Assembly (NCBI GenBank): GCA_020696395.1
Contig: JAEHCN010000003.1
Span: forward strand, 1 to 43,608
Source: Thermoplasmata archaeon
GTDB lineage: Archaea; Thermoplasmatota; Thermoplasmata; UBA10834
Length of the DNA stretch: 43,608 nt
Direction: 5' to 3'
Below, piece by piece: positions 38,401-43,608 of the stretch. The notes below the pieces were generated by a model. It was not told the origin of the DNA. It worked only from the letters and a program-made list of their open reading frames with translations, and did no database searches. The number at the start of each line of letters is the position of its first letter. Position 1 is the stretch's first letter. The position numbers were made by a program, and so were the translations under genes.

Positions 38401-39832
38401 CGTATATGTCGTAGAGGACGCTGACGCACTCGGTGTAGCCCGAGAAGTTCCACCCGATTATGAGCATCTGATAATCGAATGCGACCAGCTTCGCAACCAA
38501 CGTGTTGAAGTCTATCGGTTTCGCCTCGACGTTGATGCCCGCCTCTCTCATGTTTGTGGCGATCATCTGTCCCGCTCTGATCCTGATGGGGTCGTAGTCG
38601 GCAGGCGGAGTCAACAGAGTTATCTTCTCCATGAGGGTGCCGTCGGGCAAATCTCTCCAGCCGTCCTCGTTGACGTCCACATACCCGGCGTCGTCCAGGA
38701 GAGCCTTCGCCGCATCGACGTCGAACGCGTAAGTCGTCACGGTGGGGTTGTGCCACTCATCGAAGAACGGTGAGACCGCCGCCGATCCCACCTTGCCGAA
38801 GCCGCCCATGTACACATCGACGAGCTGTTCCTTGTCAATCAGGTGAGACACGGCCTTTCTGAACGAGATGTTGTTCATCGGCTCCTTCTTCATGTTGAAC
38901 GCCAGGTAGAAGTAGCCAGCATCAGACATGTATTCCAGTTCGATGTTCGGATCGCTCTGGAGTCCAGGCACTCGCCCGGACGTAACCGCCCATGCGATGT
39001 AGTCCACATCTCCGCCCTGCAGGGCAAGTATCGCGGTGTCAATGCTCGTGTATATCTTGTAGAACACAGTGTCGACTACCTTCGGGAAGACCGGCATGCC
39101 TGCGGGGGTCGTGTAGTCGACGCCCCAGTAGTCGTCGAACTTCTTCATCACCCTGTACGAGTTCGTCACGCCATCTGCGTAGTACCAGGGGCCCGTTCCT
39201 ATCGCCATTTCCCTTTCGCTCTCCTCGACTATGACTCGGTCTTCGTCGTCGACATAGTTCTCCCAGATGTGCTTGGGCATGATTGGTATCCCAAGGGTGC
39301 TCGAGAAGAACTGACCGTAGGGCTTTGCCATAACCATCTGGACGTGGTATTCGGAGATCACCTTGATGCCAGCGTTGAGTTCTGCCGCACTCACGACGTT
39401 GTCCTCGTCAGCATCGAAGGCGGGTATGAGGTTGCTGTCATAGGTCGTACCTTGTCTGCACATCAGGTACGAGAAGAGGACATCGTCCGCGTGCATCTCC
39501 TCTCCATCGTGGAACAGGACGCCTTCTCTCAGATATATGTCGACCGTGTCCACTTCGTCGAATTCCCAGCTCTCAGCCAGGAGCGGAATCGGTCTAAGAT
39601 CATAGTCAGCTGTTGACAGTCCCTCATATCCCATGCCTATCACGTTGTATTTCCAGACGCTGTTGGACCCAAGGTTGTAGTAGTTGAAGTCCGGCATGTC
39701 CAGCTGCATGGCGATATACAGTACATCCTCATCTGCGGCCGCTGCGCTAGCGGACTTCGCGGGCAGGGCCGCAAAGGCCGATAGAATCATCAACGACATC
39801 ACCAATCCGGCTAACACTGCTTTGCTTTTCAT
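35450..39832 (-). CDS. Family 5 extracellular solute-binding protein with C-terminal Ig-like repeats and TM anchor
   Basis: Signal peptide MKSKAVLAGLVMSLMILSAFAALPAKSASA; SBP_bac_5 features (GPWYYADGVTNSYRVMKKFDDYWG; FRKAVSHLIDKEQLVD); about seven Ig-like modules; C-terminal TM AWGLAAIGWIIAVVALVFVMKYRPKK. ORF track extends to 39889. Confidence 0.93.
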   Translation of the reverse strand: MKSKAVLAGLVMSLMILSAFAALPAKSASAAAADEDVLYIAMQLDMPDFNYYNLGSNSVWKYNVIGMGYEGLSTADYDLRPIPLLAESWEFDEVDTVDIYLREGVLFHDGEEMHADDVLFSYLMCRQGTTYDSNLIPAFDADEDNVVSAAELNAGIKVISEYHVQMVMAKPYGQFFSSTLGIPIMPKHIWENYVDDEDRVIVEESEREMAIGTGPWYYADGVTNSYRVMKKFDDYWGVDYTTPAGMPVFPKVVDTVFYKIYTSIDTAILALQGGDVDYIAWAVTSGRVPGLQSDPNIELEYMSDAGYFYLAFNMKKEPMNNISFRKAVSHLIDKEQLVDVYMGGFGKVGSAAVSPFFDEWHNPTVTTYAFDVDAAKALLDDAGYVDVNEDGWRDLPDGTLMEKITLLTPPADYDPIRIRAGQMIATNMREAGINVEAKPIDFNTLVAKLVAFDYQMLIIGWNFSGYTECVSVLYDIYGAAAASNNWAFWSDTNSNPLYEDLGGVSTLADERTMELVDMFTENETLARATFDVAEQINYVKIGQDIIADAVPCNVLYYRVNVEAHSKTWTNWTQFDGTLMNPFNLCTLEYSGAGSATGGGAVTTSLSAGLTIAEKVKCDQSVDGYVKAIDNLGNPVVGAAVEVDVTSGAAASPTDGTTDANGVFEFSVMGEAAGISAVNVNVTSGTLEANDSSSLIVTSLGGLGVEVIPAKTALVAAEDVAISVRVTDVNGDPVEGANVTIDPYLLGYGSISPESGTVFTDANGAGTMTYSAPDEATQNQHLLVTLAASVSHPKYTLSNLAASSMVIYNDAAPVWRMTTIESVTTTALSSASPTTTIEVMAMDAAGSPLASEMLDITYSDDTMVVGAETKVTTDGSGLASFDVEIDDIGVDAALRVTIGNGSVANSIMDAVTLTYSDAGGLTDMYGGYVQYATPKFVDPLGTIDVTFYVFDSEGNPANVNSSVVVAGTAYGQLTDWNESQWNTLWDYAGLNILTEADGQNIVSAGSYAAPEFADVPDWGVYVDTPGIEVVDGMYSITVEGVDMAHLDLVMDLFLLPNSTGSFSTDTGNHVITGLTTISSNYGYSRATAVTTVVYEIDKPVLAAKDAEFEVTDVTVTAYDEDNALVEGAEVSLYPAGDYGVTTEDSTTDATGKVVFEIIAAAENPDTGEFTEVTYATNPDMYVIAEVDGAMNIFSQTQLVIETMRDTVFFELEPMLDVYMIGDQLHVTATVVDDMGEPYPDLPVSIATGAGTVVTPMVLTDADGVATMVVDTSNIEDAPAALVAISLATGGAPEGSTAKMMIAVKNLGPEIVITSPAADGEVLGRNATLTASIYDNNGIASATMSLDNGTDIDLTVTAGSVAAAISETLEDLEEGEHTIVISATDSLGVSSEMEVDFTFEAAAEGGSILAWGLAAIGWIIAVVALVFVMKYRPKKVPETGLVEPPEDEPVLEPELLGEEKTE

Positions 39833-40095
39833 GTTACACTCATCCTCCGTGAAGTCCCTCCCCCATAGTAGAGGGATCAGCTTCTGCAATCGTCTTCATG
39901 TATATATGAGGTTTCCCCATGATGAGTCGCGGTATCTGGGTATATATATGAAATCGCATTCCGACGAGGGGATAGGGTTAACGCTGAAAAGACATCATCA
40001 GAGCGCAGATTCTGACACGCCTTCACGCCCTCGAACTCTAGCCCTCGTTCTAAGCATGCGAAGGGAGCCGTCCGTCGGAGCCGGCCCGCACATAA

Positions 40096-41076
40096 TCACC
40101 TTGAGGCGGTGTCTTCCACGTCTCTCGAGAGATCCTTGCTGTACCACACGCTCTCCATGTCGTTCGAGAACCCGAAGGACCTGTAGAGTCCGAGGGCCTT
40201 CTCGTTCTTGGCGAACACGCCGAGGTAGATAGTGTCCATCCCTTTGTCGAGAATCCATCTCATTCCGTCCGAAAGCAGCGCCCCACCGAGGCCGAGGCGT
40301 CTGAACTTGGGGCGCACGCCGAGGATATCGACCCAGCCAGTCCGCTCGCCTTTCTCCTCGTTGAACGTCGAGCTCTCCTCCGAGAGGCAGAAACCAGCGA
40401 TGCCGTCGTCCGTCACCGCGAGCGTAAGGACAAGAGGGTCATTGCCGCAGTCCCGAGCGTTGATGAAGCGTTCAGCCCTCTCGGGTGCGAAGTTGAAGTG
40501 GTCTCGGAAGGAATCATTGAACACATCCACTACCTTCGATATGTCGTCGTCCGAACAGTCGCGGAGATTCCTTCGCTCAAGTCTGAAGCCCGCTGGGGGC
40601 GGCACATCTCGCACCTCAGCCCGCCCTCGCCTTACTAGGATATACACCCTGTAAGTCTCCTCGAACGAGTGCGTGGTCAACAACGAACGTCTCCAGTCGT
40701 CCTTGGCCGGAGCCCTCGAAAGGGCTTTGCCTACGTTCCTCGACCTCAGATAGTCGAACGATTTCTCAAGCAGCTTCTGCTCGACCCCTTTTCCCTGGTG
40801 TTCTGGTACGACATCGATATCGACATATGCATCGTCCTTTCCGGCCTTGATCCGGTTGGCTTCGACCAAAACGAGACCGAATCCAGCCACCTCGCCGTCG
40901 AGGGTTGCGAGCCAAGTCCCCTGCGGATCGAAGTCCGGGTCCAGGAACGTCTCTGACCTGGCTTCGTCGTGTGTGAGCCTCCGCCTGTGCGGGTCATCCG
41001 CTCGTGCCTTCGCTAGGACATCGATCATGTCTTCGAGCGATGACTCCGTAAGATGTCGGAACTCCAGGCCTGACAC
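40096..41076 (-). CDS. GNAT acetyltransferase, two GNAT-like halves
   Basis: VDIDVVPEHQGKGVEQKLLEKSFDYLRSR and VDILGVRPKFRRLGLGGALLSDGMRWI ... ALGLYRSFGF. Confidence 0.9.
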   Translation of the reverse strand: MSGLEFRHLTESSLEDMIDVLAKARADDPHRRRLTHDEARSETFLDPDFDPQGTWLATLDGEVAGFGLVLVEANRIKAGKDDAYVDIDVVPEHQGKGVEQKLLEKSFDYLRSRNVGKALSRAPAKDDWRRSLLTTHSFEETYRVYILVRRGRAEVRDVPPPAGFRLERRNLRDCSDDDISKVVDVFNDSFRDHFNFAPERAERFINARDCGNDPLVLTLAVTDDGIAGFCLSEESSTFNEEKGERTGWVDILGVRPKFRRLGLGGALLSDGMRWILDKGMDTIYLGVFAKNEKALGLYRSFGFSNDMESVWYSKDLSRDVEDTASR

Positions 41077-42014
41077 ATTCTCCGCCTAGACCAGAAGTCG
41101 GAGATAATCCTTTCGGGCATGTTCGCCTGTATGATCCATCCGGCCTCGGACGTAGATTCCTCGCGAGACACCTCTACGAATCTGTATTTCCCTTTCGGCA
41201 CGAGGATCTCGAATCGCGCCCCCTCACCTACGACGCCAGTCTCTCGTATCGATATCTTCGTGATACGGAGTATCTCCGCCGACAGGAAGAGGCCGTGGCT
41301 GCGTTTGCCCGTTAAATGTTCTCTCTGTAATATGACCTCCTTGCGCTCTGCGGGGACGCCGATGCCATCGTCCTCCATCACTATCGTCAAGCCCTCTGGG
41401 CCTTCCGAGTACGACAGCGAGATCGCGGTGACAGTCTGTCCGTGGTTGAGTGAGTTGCTGATAAGGCTGTGCAGCACTTTCGGAAACATCGGATCCGCGA
41501 GAACCTCGACACCCTCCAGTCTGCCTCTTAGTTCCTTTCCCGTAAGGTCGAGTCCCGCGATCGCAGAAACGAAAGCGTCGTGAACGTTCACCCAATCAGG
41601 CTTATTTATGCCCACTTCCTCGTATTCGCTCGTGAACCTGATGAAGGATACTAGGTTGTCGGTCGTGGCCTCCATCTTGCGCAGATAGTCGCTTACGACA
41701 GGGTCCTTCGAGGATTCCGCCGCCATGCCCAGCCATCCCTTCTGGATGGTAATCTGGTTCAAGGCATCGTCTCGGGTTATAGACGACAGCACACCCAGTT
41801 TCTTGTTCACGTTTTCTAGTTCTTCCGTCCGTTCCTTGACCTTCCTGTCTAGACCTGAATACGACTGTTCGAGTTCGGAGGCCATTTCGTTGAATGACTT
41901 CGCAAGTCGGCCAAGCTCGTCCCTTCTGGAGGTGGAAATCCTCTGGTCCAGATTGCCCTGGGCCATGTTTCGAGTCGCTTCCTCCAATGCCGCGATCGGG
42001 GTCGTGATCTTCAC
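41025..42014 (-). CDS. HAMP-histidine-kinase-like protein lacking sensor/TM region (possibly 5'-truncated)
   Basis: GTG start; begins at HAMP (TPIAALEEATRNMAQGNLDQRISTSRRDELGRLAKSFNEMA); HATPase motifs (SLISNSLNHG, MEDDGIGVP, GLFLSAEIL). In-frame TAG six codons upstream. Confidence 0.75.
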   Translation of the reverse strand: MKITTPIAALEEATRNMAQGNLDQRISTSRRDELGRLAKSFNEMASELEQSYSGLDRKVKERTEELENVNKKLGVLSSITRDDALNQITIQKGWLGMAAESSKDPVVSDYLRKMEATTDNLVSFIRFTSEYEEVGINKPDWVNVHDAFVSAIAGLDLTGKELRGRLEGVEVLADPMFPKVLHSLISNSLNHGQTVTAISLSYSEGPEGLTIVMEDDGIGVPAERKEVILQREHLTGKRSHGLFLSAEILRITKISIRETGVVGEGARFEILVPKGKYRFVEVSREESTSEAGWIIQANMPERIISDFWSRRRMCQAWSSDILRSHRSKT

Positions 42015-42274
42015 GCTCGCTCGAGCCTGCCCCTAGCATCCTCGACACTCCCTGAGCTTCAGGAACGGTCCACCAGGCTATACCTTCGTGCCCTCGGTTT
42101 CAATCGACTCGTGGGGATTTATTCTCTTACCCTGGTTGTCGAGGGCCGTCGTGCCCCATCTCCGCGTCTGTACGTTGGTCGGTCATATGAGAAGATCATG
42201 CCGTCGTTACCGCGCTGTGATGGTGGCGGCGACTGACTGGTGTTGCCCGACTCATCTTCGGATGCGCACGGATG

Positions 42275-42346
42275 TGGACCGGGCGAGATTTGAACTCGCG
42301 ACCTCCCGCATGCCAAGCGGGCGATCTTCCGCTGATCTACCGGCCC
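42275..42346 (-). tRNA. tRNA-Ala (anticodon GGC)
   Basis: Minus strand GGGCCGGTAGATCAGCGGAAGATCGCCCGCTTGGCATGCGGGAGGTCGCGAGTTCAAATCTCGCCCGGTCCA folds as a cloverleaf with a G3:U70 pair (Ala identity); CCA not encoded. Confidence 0.95.
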
Positions 42347-42404
42347 ATCCTGGGCGGCGTTGTATACACTGGTCGTAGTTAAAGCTTGTCTGAAGGCATA
42401 CCAC

Positions 42405-43608
42405 TCAGGCGAATGAATCCAGCTTCTTCTGAAACCTCACCTTCTCGCCCTCGACTGGTAGCGGATACTCTCCGTTGAGGCAGCCGAGACAGAGGTCGTT
42501 CGCGTTCAATCCTATTGCGTCTACCAGTCCCTCTATCGAGATGTATCCGAGGCTGTCTGCCGTGAGCATCTTGGCAATCTCCTCGACAGTCCTGCCCGTG
42601 GCGGCGAACTGGTCCCTCGTCTTCATGTCGATGCCGAAGTAGCATGGCGCTCGGATCGGCGGCGATCCTATCCTCACGTGCACCTCCTTCGCGCCCGCAT
42701 TCCTGACGAGCTGCACGATCTGTCTCATGGTCGTGCCTCGAACGATGGAGTCGTCCACCAGCACGATACGCTTGTCCTTGATGACGCTCTTCAGCGGGTT
42801 GAGCTTCAGCATAACACCGGTTGCCCGGTCGTTCTGTTCTGGCATGATGAACGTGCGCTCGACGTACCGGTTCTTCATCAATCCCTCGGAATACCGTATC
42901 CCCGAAGTCTCAGAGTAGCCCATAGAATGCGACCTGCCGGAGTCAGGGACGGGCACGATCACGTCAGCGTCGACGGGCTGTTCGTCTGCCAGACGCTGAC
43001 CTATCTTCCTCCTGACGTCGTACACGAGGCGCCCGTCGAGGCACGAGTCCGCCCTGGCGATGTACACCCACTCGAACATGCAGTGCGCCTTCCCTCTGGC
43101 CAGGCCGGTCTTGGCAGACCTTATCTCTCCTGGGAGGAGCTCTACTAGCTCCCCTGGCTCAACATCTCGCATGAACTCGCCTCCGAGCGTGTCGAAGACG
43201 ACGCTCTCCGAAGCGGCGGCATAGCCTCCCTTGGTCCTTCCGACGCAGAGCGGCCGGATCCCGAGCGGGTCGCGCAGCGCGAACACACGGTTGTCCACCA
43301 TCAGGGTGATGGAGTACGACCCTGATAGCAACGACATGACGTTCTTGACGGACCTGACTGGGTCGCCGGTGTTCGAGATGTCGTTCGCCAACATACGGAT
43401 TATGATCTCTGAGTCGCTGGTCGTCGCGAACGCCCAGCCCTTCTTCTTCAAGCCGTCCCTCAGCTGGCCGCCGTTCACGATCTCGCCGTTATGCGCCAGG
43501 GCTATGTCGCCATAGTTGGTGGACATGACGACCGGTTGTGCGTTCTCCGAGCTCGACGAACCCACCGTGGAGTAGCGGACATGGCCTATGCCCATCTCCC
43601 CTTTGAGA
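42405..43608 (-). CDS. purF: Amidophosphoribosyltransferase, N-terminus cut by window edge
   Basis: GIGHVRYSTVGSSSSENAQPV, ALAHNGEIVNG, VLVDDSIVRGTTMRQIV (PRPP motif), GIDMKTRDQFAA. Confidence 0.95.
   Translation of the reverse strand, partial: LKGEMGIGHVRYSTVGSSSSENAQPVVMSTNYGDIALAHNGEIVNGGQLRDGLKKKGWAFATTSDSEIIIRMLANDISNTGDPVRSVKNVMSLLSGSYSITLMVDNRVFALRDPLGIRPLCVGRTKGGYAAASESVVFDTLGGEFMRDVEPGELVELLPGEIRSAKTGLARGKAHCMFEWVYIARADSCLDGRLVYDVRRKIGQRLADEQPVDADVIVPVPDSGRSHSMGYSETSGIRYSEGLMKNRYVERTFIMPEQNDRATGVMLKLNPLKSVIKDKRIVLVDDSIVRGTTMRQIVQLVRNAGAKEVHVRIGSPPIRAPCYFGIDMKTRDQFAATGRTVEEIAKMLTADSLGYISIEGLVDAIGLNANDLCLGCLNGEYPLPVEGEKVRFQKKLDSFA

Overview
This is a gene-dense archaeal chromosome segment. 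TATA-type promoters, a RIO1 kinase and a G3:U70 tRNA-Ala fit a euryarchaeal/Thermoplasmatota-like lineage, but the taxonomy is inference. Housekeeping and metabolic genes include CorA, nitroreductase, a class V aminotransferase, DASS anion transporter, MscS channel, aldo/keto reductase, RIO1, agmatine deiminase, GNAT, tRNA-Ala(GGC) and PurF. Two accessory transport loci stand out. (1) About 16.6-23.0 kb: a five-gene ECF-type ABC transporter operon (EcfT, fused double ATPase, YkoE-like S component) co-encoded with an extracellular metallophosphoesterase and a membrane-anchored protein. The last two and the S component all appear to carry sulfite-oxidase/molybdopterin-domain-like modules, possibly reused as substrate receptors. 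(2) About 27.8-39.8 kb: a Dpp/Opp-type peptide ABC transporter in which four of five components carry large extra domains: a C-terminally anchored Ig-repeat binding protein, a PQQ-propeller-like domain inside DppC, a coiled-coil insert in DppD, and a ~270-aa insert splitting the C-terminal Cys motif of DppF. Other observations are a three-member Gly-rich-tail secreted family with a truncated copy showing mosaic near-identity, a structured intergenic RNA candidate upstream of RIO1, several operator-like palindromes at promoters, and a histidine kinase starting exactly at its HAMP domain beside the tRNA. No CRISPR array, rRNA or transposase was seen.
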